Origin: Bdellovibrio bacteriovorus W | GTDB taxonomy: Bacteria; Bdellovibrionota; Bdellovibrionia; Bdellovibrionales; Bdellovibrionaceae | Direction: 5' to 3' | Assembly (NCBI GenBank): GCA_000525675.1 | Contig: CP002190.1 | Location: 1,426,001 to 1,490,000 of the forward strand | Length of the DNA: 64,000 nt | Shown here: positions 7,986-17,582 of the stretch, in pieces | Layout of the letters: each line of letters opens with the position of its first letter | How positions within the stretch are numbered: position 1 is the stretch's first letter | Program-made: the position numbers and the translations under genes | The notes under the pieces: model-generated | Databases searched by the model: none | What the model saw: only the letters and a program-made list of their open reading frames with translations | Told to the model about the DNA's origin: nothing

Positions 7986-8923
7986 AGTTTGTACGTGTGA
8001 CAGAGGCCGCCGCTCTTCAATCGGCACTTTGGGTAGGACGTGGTGAAGAAAAAACGGCAGACGCTGCTGCTGTTGATGCCATGAGAAAAGCTTTTGATAC
8101 CATCCGTATGGATGGCACTGTGGTCATCGGCGAAGGCGAACGTGATGAAGCACCTATGCTCTATATTGGGGAAAAGGTAGGGCACATTTCCGATGATGCT
8201 CCCGTTCTGGATATCGCTTTAGATCCGCTTGAAGGCACAACGATCTGTGCTACAGGCGGACCAGGAGCTATCTCAGTTATTGCTGTTGCGGAAAAAGGAA
8301 AGTTCCTTCATGCGCCCGACACTTACATGGATAAGATTGCTTGTGGACCGGCAGCAAAAGGTAAGATTGATATTGATAAATCAGCAACTGAAAACATTCA
8401 TGCTGTAGCTGAGGCTTTAAAAAAACCTGTAAGTGAAATGACAGTCGTCATCTTGAAGAGACCGCGCCATGAAGCCTTGATTGAAGAAGCTCGTAAGACA
8501 GGAGCGAGAATTAATTTGATCGGCGATGGCGACGTTTCTGCAGCGGTGGCAGCAGCATGGCCAGAGTCTGGAATTGACTTGTTATTAGGTGTTGGTGGCG
8601 CTCCAGAGGGAGTTATCTCAGCAGCTGCTATGCAGTGTTTAGGTGGAGACTTTCAAGGCCGCCTCAAATTCCGCAGCGAAGAAGAAAAAGCTCGCGCTAT
8701 GAAAATGGGACTTAAAAATCCAGATAAGAAATTTACTTGTGATGAACTTGCAAGTGGATCTGTGATGTTTATTGCAACAGGCGTGACGGATGGGGCCTTA
8801 TTGAAAGGCGTAAGATTCTTAGGCGAAGGTCGAGCGACTACACATTCGATTGTTATGCGTTCAACTACAGGCACGATTCGTACGATCGAAGCTCAGCACG
8901 ATTTGCGTCGTAAACCAAAGTAA
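7964..8923 (+). CDS. glpX: Class II fructose-1,6-bisphosphatase GlpX
   Basis: GlpX removes the 1-phosphate of fructose-1,6-bisphosphate in gluconeogenesis. The 319-residue protein shows the family landmarks: RVTEAAALQSALWVGRG at the N terminus, MDGTVVIGEGERDEAPMLY (metal-binding acidic residues), LDPLEGTT, and LIGDGDVSAAVAAAWP with GVGGAPEGVISAAA in the C-terminal half. The length is typical. The start lies within the end of the thioesterase gene and the next gene begins 16 bp after the stop, so three or four genes probably share a transcript. Gluconeogenesis suits growth on amino acids, consistent with a predatory life (inference). Confidence 0.95.
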   Translation: MDRNLALEFVRVTEAAALQSALWVGRGEEKTADAAAVDAMRKAFDTIRMDGTVVIGEGERDEAPMLYIGEKVGHISDDAPVLDIALDPLEGTTICATGGPGAISVIAVAEKGKFLHAPDTYMDKIACGPAAKGKIDIDKSATENIHAVAEALKKPVSEMTVVILKRPRHEALIEEARKTGARINLIGDGDVSAAVAAAWPESGIDLLLGVGGAPEGVISAAAMQCLGGDFQGRLKFRSEEEKARAMKMGLKNPDKKFTCDELASGSVMFIATGVTDGALLKGVRFLGEGRATTHSIVMRSTTGTIRTIEAQHDLRRKPK

Positions 8924-8939
8924 GGCAAGATCTGAGGCT

Positions 8940-9239
8940 ATGAGTACTTCGTTGGTTTGTTTTAGTTGTCATAAAGAAAATAGCCTGACTGGAAACGTCG
9001 GTCGCCGTGATGAGTGTCAGCATTGCGGGGCCGATCTCCATGTTTGTAAGAACTGTGATTTTTACGACCCTAAAGCTTATAACGAATGCCGAGAGAATCA
9101 AGCTGACGTGGTTCGAGAAAAAGAAAGAGCGAACTTCTGCGACTACTTCACTCCACGCAAAGGTGGCGCAGGGGCTGAAGATAAAGCGGCCGCACTCAAA
9201 GCTGCGGCAGAGGCTCTTTTTAATTTTAAAAAATCCTAA
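8940..9239 (+). CDS. Small eight-cysteine zinc-ribbon-like protein
   Basis: A 99-residue protein of unknown function. The frame is open from 8850, but ATG at 8940 with GAGG just upstream is the natural start, 16 bp after glpX. Cysteines at 7, 10, 26, 29, 36, 39, 50 and 67 include three CxxC pairs (CFSC, CQHC, CKNC), so it probably binds one or two zinc ions (or conceivably an Fe-S cluster). A basic/alanine-rich helix ends the protein. No catalytic motif is visible. A short linking stretch (9240-9354) with no evident feature follows. Confidence 0.8.
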   Translation: MSTSLVCFSCHKENSLTGNVGRRDECQHCGADLHVCKNCDFYDPKAYNECRENQADVVREKERANFCDYFTPRKGGAGAEDKAAALKAAAEALFNFKKS

Positions 9240-9354
9240 AATAAAAAGTAATTTCTAATAGATTTTTGAATATATAGAAAGGTCGAAAGACTACTTAAAA
9301 AAGGTGCCAAAGAAGACGGGCAAGGGCTTCACGCCACTTACCCAAAGAAAGAGT

Positions 9355-9612
9355 CTATTTTAGATAAGTTAAAATAGCGATTGTTAAAATGCTACTGGCA
9401 GAAACCATTGCGCCAAGGCGGATAGTTAAACGAGTTTCTAATAAATTCAGATCTGCTCTAAATAAGTTTAAATCTGCTCTGATTATCTGCAGATCCGCTT
9501 TCGTAGCCACTTCATTCATAATCATCTCCGAGCTCACAGTGACAAAAGCTTCCGCATTTTCGCGAGAGACTCCCATCTGTTCTAGTCTCTTAGTGTACAG
9601 GAGTGTGTTCAT
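9355..9612 (-). CDS. Small coiled-coil protein with C-terminal membrane helix (DUF1640-like)
   Basis: An 85-residue protein. The frame opens at 9663, but ATG at 9612 has GAAAGGAAG about 9 nt upstream and gives the family-like start MNTLLYTKRLEQMGVSRENA. The layout matches the DUF1640 / CCDC90 type: short N-terminal helix, ATKADLQ, a heptad coiled coil with a duplicated RADLNL unit, then a terminal hydrophobic segment (LGAMVSASSILTIAILTYL). Such proteins are small membrane-anchored coiled coils of unknown bacterial function. It is the only reverse-strand gene between glpX and the RatA-like gene. Confidence 0.65.
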   Translation of the reverse strand: MNTLLYTKRLEQMGVSRENAEAFVTVSSEMIMNEVATKADLQIIRADLNLFRADLNLLETRLTIRLGAMVSASSILTIAILTYLK

Positions 9613-9801
9613 AAACTCTATCTTCCTTTCTTCATTAAGAATTCGGATAGAGTCCAAAGGCAAAAAACGAATCAGTCTGAAACGGTATTAAATCACTTCC
9701 TATGGGCGGAAACTTTTGGTGTCGGGCATATTTTATTAAATTCTTCCAAACAAGGTCCAGCTTCGAATTGACCGGAGCCGACTAGATCGACAAAATATGC
9801 T

Positions 9802-10233
9802 ATGGCAAAAGCATCAACAACAGAAGTTTTCAATTGTAGTCCTGAACAATTTTTCGCAATCATTTCTGATTATGAAAAGTACCACGAGTTTCTTCCGGAA
9901 GTGAAGCAATGCAAAGTTGTGAAATCTGAGGGAAATAAAAAACTCGTAGAGTACAGTGTTCAAGTTATTAAAGGGTTTAAATACAATCTTTGGATGACCG
10001 AGAACGCTCCAAATAGCATCACATGGGAGTTTGCTTCTGGTGACGTCTTTAAAACCTCTGTGGGTTCATGGAAGCTTGAGGATGAAGCTGGTAAAACTCG
10101 TGCTACATACAGCGTAGAGGCGACTTTTAACATGTTTGTACCAGGGCCTATTGCAAAAGCCTTAGTCAGTGTAAACTTGCCTAATATGATGTCGAGCTAT
10201 CATAAACGAGTAAAGGCGATCTATGGTGTCTGA
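9802..10233 (+). CDS. SRPBCC-fold protein, RatA / COQ10-like
   Basis: A 143-residue START/SRPBCC protein of the type II toxin RatA / COQ10 family. Its N terminus (EVFNCSPEQFFAIISDYEKY followed by HEFLPEVKQCKV) matches the family pattern for a polyketide-cyclase-like lipid-binding fold. In E. coli RatA blocks 70S formation, while COQ10 relatives bind ubiquinone; the sequence does not decide between these. The stop overlaps the next gene by 11 nt, so the two proteins are probably made together. Upstream, 9664-9801 shows no strong promoter match. Confidence 0.8.
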   Translation: MAKASTTEVFNCSPEQFFAIISDYEKYHEFLPEVKQCKVVKSEGNKKLVEYSVQVIKGFKYNLWMTENAPNSITWEFASGDVFKTSVGSWKLEDEAGKTRATYSVEATFNMFVPGPIAKALVSVNLPNMMSSYHKRVKAIYGV

Positions 10234-10618
10234 TGATGATTCTAAAAAGCAGGACGAAAAAGAGAGTTCAGATATAAAGGGCTTTCTGGGCGACACCGTG
10301 AAGAAGGTTTTTACAGCTGGGGTCAGTGCTGCGTTTATGACTGAAGAGAGTTTGCGCTCTTATGTCTCTGAATTAAAGCTTCCCAAAGAGGCTTTGAATT
10401 TATTAATTCAAGGGGCTAATAAGTCGAAGGATGAGATCACTCAAAAAGTGACCAAAGAGATCATCGGTATTGTGCAAAAAATTGATTTTGTAAAAGAAGC
10501 TTCTCGCTTTGTGGAAAATCATAAGTTCAAGATCACTGCTGAAGTGGACATAATCAAAAAGACACCATCGACATCGACAGAGTCTAGCTCCTTAGAAAAT
10601 AACGGATCTGGCGTCTAA
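10223..10618 (+). CDS. Hypothetical helical protein coupled to the RatA-like gene
   Basis: A 131-residue hydrophilic, mostly helical protein; I do not recognise a characterised family. It begins with an acidic/lysine-rich tail (DDDSKKQDEKESSD), continues with GFLGDTVKKVFTAGVSAAFMTEE and an amphipathic helical core that includes KDEITQKVTKEIIGIVQKI, and ends in a Ser/Thr-rich tail. The core resembles phasin-like or membrane-surface helices in general character only. It overlaps the preceding gene by 11 nt and is followed by a strong terminator. The context suggests a partner of the SRPBCC protein. Confidence 0.75.
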   Translation: MVSDDDSKKQDEKESSDIKGFLGDTVKKVFTAGVSAAFMTEESLRSYVSELKLPKEALNLLIQGANKSKDEITQKVTKEIIGIVQKIDFVKEASRFVENHKFKITAEVDIIKKTPSTSTESSSLENNGSGV

Positions 10619-10667
10619 AAAACAAATCCAAGGTCTGTCTCAAGTTGATACAAAATAAACCGATAAG

Positions 10668-10703
10668 AAGGGCATGGATCAAGAAATCTATGCCCTTTTT
10701 TCT
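10668..10703 (+). terminator. Intrinsic terminator after the RatA-like operon
   Basis: A 12-bp stem, AAGGGCATGGAT / ATCTATGCCCTT, with loop CAAGAA and a T run. It overlaps the nominal start of the small frame at 10674. Confidence 0.85.
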
Positions 10704-10901
10704 ATTTTTCTTTTCAGCATATGCTGTCATCAGTTGATGAGAACTCTTTTAACTCCTGTGAAGGGGAGTGTGGGGGCTTATTATACTCGCTCGGCGCTGC
10801 GAGTTAGCAAAGCTTATAGGGTCTTTGCGTGGGGTGCGATGAGCATGGCCTTTCTCGTAGGGGTCGGCGTTTCCTTTTATCAGGTCTTCGGCAGCATATA
10901 A
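10674..10901 (+). CDS. Possible small membrane protein (doubtful start)
   Basis: A 75-codon frame with two hydrophobic segments, IYALFSIFLFSICC and VFAWGAMSMAFLVGVGVSFY. The first ATG (10674) lies inside the terminator stem of the upstream operon, so translation from there would need a transcript reading through. A second ATG at 10737 would give a 54-residue protein with the second membrane helix only, but no clear ribosome binding site precedes it. No family recognised. It may be a real short gene with the later start or a chance frame. Confidence 0.35.
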   Translation: MDQEIYALFSIFLFSICCHQLMRTLLTPVKGSVGAYYTRSALRVSKAYRVFAWGAMSMAFLVGVGVSFYQVFGSI

Positions 10902-10982
10902 ATTATTAAACATTGAATTGGCATAAAGACTTCCCATGACCTTCGGGGATGATTGTGGCAGCCTTCTTACTGAGGAGGAATC

Positions 10983-12338
10983 ATGGCGCAATTTGAAACC
11001 ACCAATCCCGCAACCGGTTCGAAAATTAAAACCTATCAACATACTTCATTGCAGGATGCAGAAAAAAGTTTGCAAGCTCTCCAAGATGATTTCTTGAAGT
11101 GGCGAAAGCTTGATTTTGCAGAAAGATCTCAGTCGCTTCAGTTGTTAGCAGAGGCATTGCGTTTTCATAAAGAGGAACTGGCAATCCTTATGAACTCTGA
11201 AATGGGAAAAAGTCTTGCAGAGGGTAAAGCAGAAGTTGAAAAGTGCGCGGTGACTTGTGAATACTACGCCCTTGAAGGGGCTAATATGCTGAAAAATATC
11301 GAAGTCAGCCTGTCGCCTTATCCTCAGTGCTCCATTAGCTTTCAACCTTTAGGTATTGTCTTTAGTATCATGCCTTGGAACTTTCCTCTTTGGCAGGTGA
11401 TCCGCTTTGCAGCGCCTACGCTGATGGCGGGGAATTTAATTTTATTAAAACACGCAGATCTTGTGGCGGGGACAGCAGAGAAAATCGTTTCTATTTTTGC
11501 AAATCTTAAGACTCCCGTTCCTTTATTGCGACTTGCTCAAGTGACTCACGAAGACTCTGCACGTTTAATTGCGAATCCTTTAGTGCGAGCTGTGACGTTC
11601 ACTGGTTCTACTGATGGGGGAAGGGCTGTCGCTCAAGAAGCTGCAAAGAATTTAAAGAAAATTGTTTTAGAACTAGGTGGCAGTGATCCCTATATAATTT
11701 TAGCTGATGCAAATATCGAGAATGCTGCAAAGCTTTGTGCAAAGGCTCGCCTTGGCAACGCAGGGCAGAGTTGTGTGGCGGCAAAACGCTTTATTCCAGT
11801 GGCGGAAGTCAGTGAGAAATTTTTAAGTCTTCTTAAAACTGAGATGCAAGGTGTGGAGTTGGCCCCTTTGGCGCATTCTCGTTTTCAAAAGAAAGTCTCA
11901 GAGCAAGTTGAAAAGTTAAAGTCTTTAGGTGGCAAGATTGTTTTAGGCGGAGTTGCTCCAGAGGGTGAAAGTGCATTTTATCCTCCGACTATTTTGTATT
12001 TTGAGAAAAATCACCCCGAAATTCACAATGAAGAGATCTTCGGGCCGGTGGCAATGGTGATTCGTGCAGAGTCACCGGAGCAGGCTATGAAGATTGCGAA
12101 CTCTTCACCTTATGGTTTGGGGGGCGGTGTCTTTTCAGAGAATGTGGATGCGGCGAGGCAATGGATCGAAAAGGAGCTTGAGTCGGGCTTTGTCGTGGTA
12201 AATGATTTCGTCCGATCTGATGCGCGAATTCCCTTTGGGGGAGTCAAGAATTCAGGCTACGGGCGAGAGCTTAGTCAGTTTGGAATCCACGAGTTTGTGA
12301 ATATCAAAACAGTGGCTTCTGCAGGGGGAAAGATTTGA
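10983..12338 (+). CDS. Aldehyde dehydrogenase, succinate-semialdehyde dehydrogenase type
   Basis: A 451-residue NAD(P)-dependent aldehyde dehydrogenase. Cofactor-binding and catalytic features are visible: IMPWNFPLWQ, VTFTGSTDGGRAVAQEAAK (Rossmann turn), the general-base Glu in VLELGGSDPYI, and the catalytic Cys in GNAGQSCVAAKRF, followed by EEIFGPVAMV. It most resembles the GabD/YneI (Sad) group that oxidises succinate semialdehyde, but the substrate is not certain. GAGGAGG stands 4-5 nt before the ATG. Its end overlaps the TTG of tilS by 4 nt, so tilS is coupled to it. Confidence 0.9.
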   Translation: MAQFETTNPATGSKIKTYQHTSLQDAEKSLQALQDDFLKWRKLDFAERSQSLQLLAEALRFHKEELAILMNSEMGKSLAEGKAEVEKCAVTCEYYALEGANMLKNIEVSLSPYPQCSISFQPLGIVFSIMPWNFPLWQVIRFAAPTLMAGNLILLKHADLVAGTAEKIVSIFANLKTPVPLLRLAQVTHEDSARLIANPLVRAVTFTGSTDGGRAVAQEAAKNLKKIVLELGGSDPYIILADANIENAAKLCAKARLGNAGQSCVAAKRFIPVAEVSEKFLSLLKTEMQGVELAPLAHSRFQKKVSEQVEKLKSLGGKIVLGGVAPEGESAFYPPTILYFEKNHPEIHNEEIFGPVAMVIRAESPEQAMKIANSSPYGLGGGVFSENVDAARQWIEKELESGFVVVNDFVRSDARIPFGGVKNSGYGRELSQFGIHEFVNIKTVASAGGKI

Positions 12339-13300
12339 GTTCAAAGATTCTTTTGCATGCACTTGATCATGATGTCCTTAAGATTTTAAAGGACGAGGGG
12401 CTTCTTGATCGAAGAATACTTGTGGGGCTTTCAGGGGGAGTGGATTCAGTCGCACTCTTGCGAGTTCTTAGTAAGTTTTTGCCAAAAGAAAATTTGAAAG
12501 CGTTTTACTTCCATCATGGAGAACATGAGAACTCAGTTTATCGAGATGAAGCTCTGCTTTTCTGTGAAAAACTTTGTGCTGATTTGAATGTTGAATTTTC
12601 ATTTGAGAAAAATGAAGAGGTCGGTACTTCAGAGAACTTTTACCGAGAACTGCGTTATCAAGCTTTTTACGAACACATGGCTATTCATGGGTACGATGTT
12701 CTTGCCTTGGGGCATCATCGGGATGATCTTTTAGAGACAAGATTGTTGCGCCTGCTCCGAGGAACGGGGGGGCAGGGGTTAGTGGCGATGAGGCCGCTCC
12801 GCGAAGATATTTTCCGTCCGTTTCTAGGTAAATCAAAAAAAGATCTAGGCGATTATCTACTTTTGGAGAAGTTGCCTGTGATTCAAGACCCGAGCAATGA
12901 CTCGCTAGACCCTTTGCGTAATTGGTTGAGAGAATATTGGCTCCCTCAACTAGAGGAGCGCTCTGAGGGCTCAGTGGAGAGCCTTTCTCGCTCTCTAGAG
13001 ACTATCGCCAGCGAGCTTGATCGTCACGGTTCAGCTTGGGATCTCTTGGATGAAAATGAGGCATATAAGTCACACGGGCTGTCTCGTATTTACTATCTAA
13101 GTCTTTCTCGCTTCGAGCAGAGACGCCTATTGGCTCAATATCTAAACTCTCTGAAGATTAAAGGTTTTTCACAATCTCATCTCGAAGAGATTCAAAAGCG
13201 CCTAGACAATTCTCAGAAAGTGATCACATTCAGAGTGGGTGGGTGTAATTGGGAAGTTAACGCAGAGCAAATCAGAGTCCAGACTTCGATTTCTCAATGA
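12335..13300 (+). CDS. tilS: tRNA(Ile)-lysidine synthase
   Basis: TilS adds lysine to C34 of the CAU-anticodon tRNA-Ile so that it reads AUA. The N-terminal PP-loop ATPase motif is intact (ILVGLSGGVDSVALLRVL, about residues 29-46), as are the HHGEHENS and LGHHRDDLLETRLLRLLRG regions. The 321-residue length fits shorter TilS forms. The TTG start overlaps the stop of the aldehyde dehydrogenase gene; AGGGGG lies just upstream. ftsH follows 90 bp later, the same tilS-ftsH order as in many bacteria. Confidence 0.92.
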   Translation: MSSKILLHALDHDVLKILKDEGLLDRRILVGLSGGVDSVALLRVLSKFLPKENLKAFYFHHGEHENSVYRDEALLFCEKLCADLNVEFSFEKNEEVGTSENFYRELRYQAFYEHMAIHGYDVLALGHHRDDLLETRLLRLLRGTGGQGLVAMRPLREDIFRPFLGKSKKDLGDYLLLEKLPVIQDPSNDSLDPLRNWLREYWLPQLEERSEGSVESLSRSLETIASELDRHGSAWDLLDENEAYKSHGLSRIYYLSLSRFEQRRLLAQYLNSLKIKGFSQSHLEEIQKRLDNSQKVITFRVGGCNWEVNAEQIRVQTSISQ

Positions 13301-13390
13301 CTTTTAAGGTTGCGAAGTTTCTTTTTTTGAGATGCCATCCATGATACCCTGAGATAGATATACACAGACCTTAGTGTGAAAGGATATGAA

Positions 13391-15328
13391 ATGCGCTCAA
13401 CCCAGAAAACGATGGCCTTATGGTTCTTCCTGATAGTCATGGCCGTTTTTCTATTTCAAGCCTACGAGAGTAAGCATCAAAAAGTAATCACAGATTTCAA
13501 CTATCAAAAATTCTCTGAAGCCATCAAGGCCGGAGAAGTTCAATCCGTGACTTTCCGACAAGATTCTTCAGAAATCCTTGGTGAATTAAAGCCAGAGTTT
13601 GAAAAGAAATACAACGGTACTCATTTTGCGATAGTTGGTAACACTGGTGATAAGGGGCTGACGTTTCTGCAAGAAAACGGCATCACTCCTAATTACGAAC
13701 GCGCTGAAAATGGTGGATTCTTTCAAACGTTCATCGTGAACTGGCTTCCGCTCATTCTTATCGTGGCGATGTTTCTATTCATTATGCGCCAAGTTCAAGT
13801 CGGCGGTGGTAAGGCTATGTCTTTTGGCAAAAGCCGTGCTCGCCTTTTAACGGAACATAAGAATCGCGTGACGTTTAAAGAAGTAGCTGGCGTGGATGAA
13901 GCTAAAGAAGATCTGCAAGAGATCGTAAGCTTCCTAAAGGATCCAAGAAAATTCACAAAGCTGGGTGGACGTATTCCAAAGGGTGTTCTTTTGGTGGGTT
14001 CTCCAGGAACTGGTAAAACGTTGCTAGCGCGCGCGGTGGCGGGCGAAGCGGGTGTTCCATTCTTCACTATTTCTGGTTCTGACTTTGTTGAGATGTTCGT
14101 GGGCGTGGGCGCAAGCCGCGTGCGCGATCTTTTCGAGCAAGGTAAGAAGAATGCTCCTTGTTTGATTTTCATCGATGAGATCGACGCTGTTGGACGCCAT
14201 CGTGGTGCGGGTATGGGCGGCGGTCATGATGAGCGTGAGCAAACTCTGAATCAACTTCTAGTTGAAATGGATGGTTTTGAATCTACAGAAGGCGTGATCA
14301 TGATCGCGGCGACGAATCGTCCTGACGTTCTAGATCCAGCTCTTTTAAGACCAGGTCGTTTTGATAGACGCGTGGTTGTGAATAAGCCTGACCTTAAGGG
14401 TCGTGAGCAAATCTTAGGCGTTCACATGAGAAAAACTCCACTAGGTCCAGACGTTGAAGCTTCTAAAATTGCCCGTGGAACTCCTGGTTTCTCTGGTGCT
14501 GATTTAGAAAATCTTGTGAATGAAGCGGCATTGATGGCTGCTCGCTCGGATAAGAAATATCTTGAGATGGAAGACTTTGAAAAAGCTAAAGACAAAGTCA
14601 TCATGGGTTCTGAGAGACGCTCTATGGTCTTGACGGATGAAGATAAGAAAGTAACGGCTTACCATGAAGCTGGGCATACTCTTGTGGGTAAAAAACTTGC
14701 AGGTCTTGATCCAATTCATAAAGTGACGATCATTCCTCGTGGAATGGCTTTGGGTGTGACTCAAACTCTTCCAGAGAATGAGAGCGTTTCATTATCAAAG
14801 TCTAAAGCTGTCAACATGATTGCTTTCCTTTTCGGTGGTCGTGCTGCGGAAGAAGTGGTCTTTAATGACATCACTACGGGCGCTGGAAACGATATCGAAA
14901 GAGCCACCGAGATTGCTCGCCGTATGGTGACAGAGTGGGGAATGAGCAAGTTAGGTCCTTTGGCGTTTGAAAAACGTGAAGGTCCTGTGTTTTTAGGCAT
15001 GGGCTATGGCCAAACTTCTAGAGATTATTCAGACTCTAAGGCGCAAGAGATCGACGAAGAAGTGTCTAAATTTATTAACGATGGTTATGCAACTGCCGTT
15101 AAGATTTTGAAGGATCACTCCGATGCGTTAGAGCGTCTTGCTTTAGCTTTGTTAGAGTATGAGACTATCGACGGCCATGAAGTAGATATGCTTGTAAATG
15201 GAGCAGCCGTTGCTGAAATTGAAAAGTATCGTAAAAGCCGCAAAGATGGAGGTCTAGGACCTCAGGTGGTGGAAAAGAAAGATACTTCCAATGATCCTGT
15301 TGGAAATACAGGTCCAGTGACGATCTAG
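13391..15328 (+). CDS. ftsH: ATP-dependent zinc metalloprotease FtsH
   Basis: FtsH is a membrane-anchored AAA+ protease that degrades short-lived and misassembled membrane proteins. A GTG at 13376 is possible, but ATG at 13391 has AAAGGA 6 nt before it and gives the normal 645 residues. Order of parts: N-terminal membrane helix ([15 protein letters not shown]), periplasmic loop, second helix ([14 protein letters not shown]), AAA domain with Walker A GSPGTGKT, Walker B LIFIDEID and second-region-of-homology [18 protein letters not shown], then the protease domain with zinc motif HEAGH. A strong terminator follows. Confidence 0.97.
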   Translation: MRSTQKTMALWFFLIVMAVFLFQAYESKHQKVITDFNYQKFSEAIKAGEVQSVTFRQDSSEILGELKPEFEKKYNGTHFAIVGNTGDKGLTFLQENGITPNYERAENGGFFQTFIVNWLPLILIVAMFLFIMRQVQVGGGKAMSFGKSRARLLTEHKNRVTFKEVAGVDEAKEDLQEIVSFLKDPRKFTKLGGRIPKGVLLVGSPGTGKTLLARAVAGEAGVPFFTISGSDFVEMFVGVGASRVRDLFEQGKKNAPCLIFIDEIDAVGRHRGAGMGGGHDEREQTLNQLLVEMDGFESTEGVIMIAATNRPDVLDPALLRPGRFDRRVVVNKPDLKGREQILGVHMRKTPLGPDVEASKIARGTPGFSGADLENLVNEAALMAARSDKKYLEMEDFEKAKDKVIMGSERRSMVLTDEDKKVTAYHEAGHTLVGKKLAGLDPIHKVTIIPRGMALGVTQTLPENESVSLSKSKAVNMIAFLFGGRAAEEVVFNDITTGAGNDIERATEIARRMVTEWGMSKLGPLAFEKREGPVFLGMGYGQTSRDYSDSKAQEIDEEVSKFINDGYATAVKILKDHSDALERLALALLEYETIDGHEVDMLVNGAAVAEIEKYRKSRKDGGLGPQVVEKKDTSNDPVGNTGPVTI

Positions 15329-15345
15329 TTTGATATGTAATCGGG

Positions 15346-15408
15346 GGAGTCTTTTCGGACGAAGTTTTGATCAATCTCAAAAATTCCGAAAAGGCTCCTT
15401 TTTTATTT
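15346..15408 (+). terminator. Intrinsic terminator after ftsH
   Basis: A 14-bp stem, GGAGTCTTTTCGGA (15346-15359) with TCCGAAAAGGCTCC (15385-15398), an unusually long 25-nt loop, and a T run. Confidence 0.85.
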
Positions 15409-15456
15409 TAAGATTTAGGTTTTTTGAAATTTAGTTCGTTTGCAGAGAGGGTCTTG

Positions 15457-16857
15457 ATGACAACTAAGAAAAACACTAAGAATGATAAGTCTGGACAAAG
15501 TCTTTTTGGAACAGATGGAATTCGTGGCACTGCTAATCAGTGGCCAATGACTCCAGAAACAGTGGTGAAAATTGGACAGGCCATTGGATATATCCTTCAG
15601 CAAAAGTTTAAAGACGCTCCGGGTGTGCATCGCAAAGTTGTTATCGGAAAAGACACCCGTCTTTCTGGTTATATGATTGAACAGGCCCTAGCGAGCGGAT
15701 TGAACTCTATGGGAATCTTCGTTCAACTTGTAGGACCATTGCCGACTCCAGGGATTGGTTATTTAACTCGCACCATGCGTGCTGCTGCGGGGATTGTGAT
15801 CTCCGCTTCTCATAATCCGTTTTATGACAATGGAATTAAAGTATTCGGTGCCGATGGATTTAAAATCTCTAGCGAGATGGAAAAAGAAATTGAGCGTTTA
15901 GTATTGGGTGAAGATCTCACTCAGTATCTTCCACCGAGCAAAGAAATCGGGCGCACTCGTCGTATCGAAGACTCCCAAGGTCGTTACATCGTTTATGTTA
16001 AAGGTACATTCCCTCTTGAGTACACTCTGGATGGAATGCGTATTGTCTTAGATACGGCCAATGGGGCGTCCTACAAGGTAGCACCTTCGGTATTTGAAGA
16101 GCTTGGGGCTGAAGTGATTCAGCTTGGCGATGAGCCTAACGGAACGAACATCAATGACAAGGTTGGAGCTCTTTATCCGCAAAAGCTTTCCGAAGCAGTT
16201 TTGCAATATCGTGCGGACGTGGGCATTAGTTTAGATGGCGATGCCGACCGTGTGATTATGGTGGATGAAAAAGGTGAGATCGTAAATGGAGATCGCATCT
16301 TAGCTATCAGTGCTTTGCACATGAAATCCCGTGGACTTTTAAAGGGTAATACCCTTGTTGCGACTCAGATGTCGAATTTTGGTCTTGAGAAGTGCATGAA
16401 CGACAACGGAATTAAACTTGTAAAAACCGATGTCGGCGATAAGTACGTTGTCGAAGAGATGCGTAAAAATGGCTATAACCTCGGTGGTGAGCAGTCTGGG
16501 CATATTATCTTCCTTGATCACACAACGACGGGTGATGGTTGTATTGCGGCGCTCAGTGTCTTAGCCGTGATGAAGCAGACGGGTAAGGAAATGAGTGAGC
16601 TGAATCACGTCTTTGAAGATGTTCCTCAGGTTCTGATTAATTGCCGCGTAAAGCGTCGACTTGAACTCAGTGAGATTTCGGGGTATGCGGAGCTTATTGC
16701 CAATGTCGAGAAGAAGCTCGCGGGCAATGGACGTGTATTTGTAAGATTCTCTGGAACGGAACCAGTCATTCGTGTTCTTGTTGAAGGGCCAGATAAAGCT
16801 CTTATCAATCAATACGCCGAAGAAATAGCATCCTTCTTAGAAAAAGAGTTGAGTTAA
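15457..16857 (+). CDS. glmM: Phosphoglucosamine mutase
   Basis: GlmM converts glucosamine-6-phosphate to glucosamine-1-phosphate for UDP-GlcNAc, feeding peptidoglycan and LPS. The frame opens at a TTG (15424), but ATG at 15457 behind AGAGGG is preferred (466 residues). N-terminal FGTDGIRGTAN, phosphorylated active-site Ser118 in SASHNP, metal-binding DGDADR, sugar-binding GGEQSGH and phosphate-binding RFSGTEPVIR are all present. The stop overlaps the pdxJ start by one base (TAATG). Confidence 0.96.
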   Translation: MTTKKNTKNDKSGQSLFGTDGIRGTANQWPMTPETVVKIGQAIGYILQQKFKDAPGVHRKVVIGKDTRLSGYMIEQALASGLNSMGIFVQLVGPLPTPGIGYLTRTMRAAAGIVISASHNPFYDNGIKVFGADGFKISSEMEKEIERLVLGEDLTQYLPPSKEIGRTRRIEDSQGRYIVYVKGTFPLEYTLDGMRIVLDTANGASYKVAPSVFEELGAEVIQLGDEPNGTNINDKVGALYPQKLSEAVLQYRADVGISLDGDADRVIMVDEKGEIVNGDRILAISALHMKSRGLLKGNTLVATQMSNFGLEKCMNDNGIKLVKTDVGDKYVVEEMRKNGYNLGGEQSGHIIFLDHTTTGDGCIAALSVLAVMKQTGKEMSELNHVFEDVPQVLINCRVKRRLELSEISGYAELIANVEKKLAGNGRVFVRFSGTEPVIRVLVEGPDKALINQYAEEIASFLEKELS

Positions 16858-17582
16858 TGAAAAATAAAATTCGTTTAGGTGTGAATGTGGATCACGTGGC
16901 GACTCTTCGCCAAGTTCGTGGTGGTAAAACAGCGTATCCAAATCTTATGGACATGGTGAAGCGCACAGTTAAAGGTGGCGCAGAGCAGATTACGATTCAC
17001 CTGCGTGAAGATCGTCGTCACATTCAGCTTGAAGACCTAAAAGCACTTTCTAAATCTTGTCCTGTGCCTTTGAATTTAGAAATGGCAGCCACTGCAGAAA
17101 TGGTGGGATACGCTCGTAAGTACCGTCCTGATTGGGTTTGTTTTGTGCCAGAAAAAAGAACGGAACTTACCACTGAAGGCGGCTTGAACGTTAAGAAAGC
17201 TTATAAAAAATTATTACCAATGGTTGAAAAACTTCAGCGCATTGGGATTGAGATCTCTATGTTCATTGAGCCTTCTATTGAGCAAGTGGAAGCCTCGTTC
17301 GAAGTGGGAGCTGACGCTGTTGAGCTTCACACGGGCAATTGGGTTCATTTAAAAGGTAAAAAGAAAGAAGCCGAGTGGAAGCGCTTGGTAGAAGCTGCTG
17401 AGTGGGCACATTACTTAGGTATGAATGTTCATGCGGGTCACGGTATTGATTATGAACACGCAAAATTGATCAATAAGCTTCCAGCTTTGAGCGAAGTAAA
17501 CATCGGTCACTCGTTGGTATGTTATGCGCTTGAAGATGGCCTTGAGGCTTCTACGCGCAAAATGCGTAAAATCTTAAAATAA
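16857..17582 (+). CDS. pdxJ: Pyridoxine 5'-phosphate synthase
   Basis: PdxJ condenses 1-deoxyxylulose-5-phosphate with 3-amino-2-oxopropyl phosphate, the last ring-forming step of the DXP-dependent vitamin B6 pathway. The 241-residue TIM barrel begins with the typical LGVNVDHVATLRQVRGG and includes GAEQITIHLREDRRHI, NLEMAAT, VELHTGNW and HAGHGIDY. It is joined to glmM and tsaE by one-base stop/start overlaps. The acpS gene often found beside pdxJ is not in this cluster. Confidence 0.97.
   Translation: MKNKIRLGVNVDHVATLRQVRGGKTAYPNLMDMVKRTVKGGAEQITIHLREDRRHIQLEDLKALSKSCPVPLNLEMAATAEMVGYARKYRPDWVCFVPEKRTELTTEGGLNVKKAYKKLLPMVEKLQRIGIEISMFIEPSIEQVEASFEVGADAVELHTGNWVHLKGKKKEAEWKRLVEAAEWAHYLGMNVHAGHGIDYEHAKLINKLPALSEVNIGHSLVCYALEDGLEASTRKMRKILK

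Noticed and set aside
8850-8939. Upstream extension of the zinc-ribbon protein
   Set aside because: It lies inside glpX in another frame; ATG 8940 follows the glpX stop with its own GAGG.
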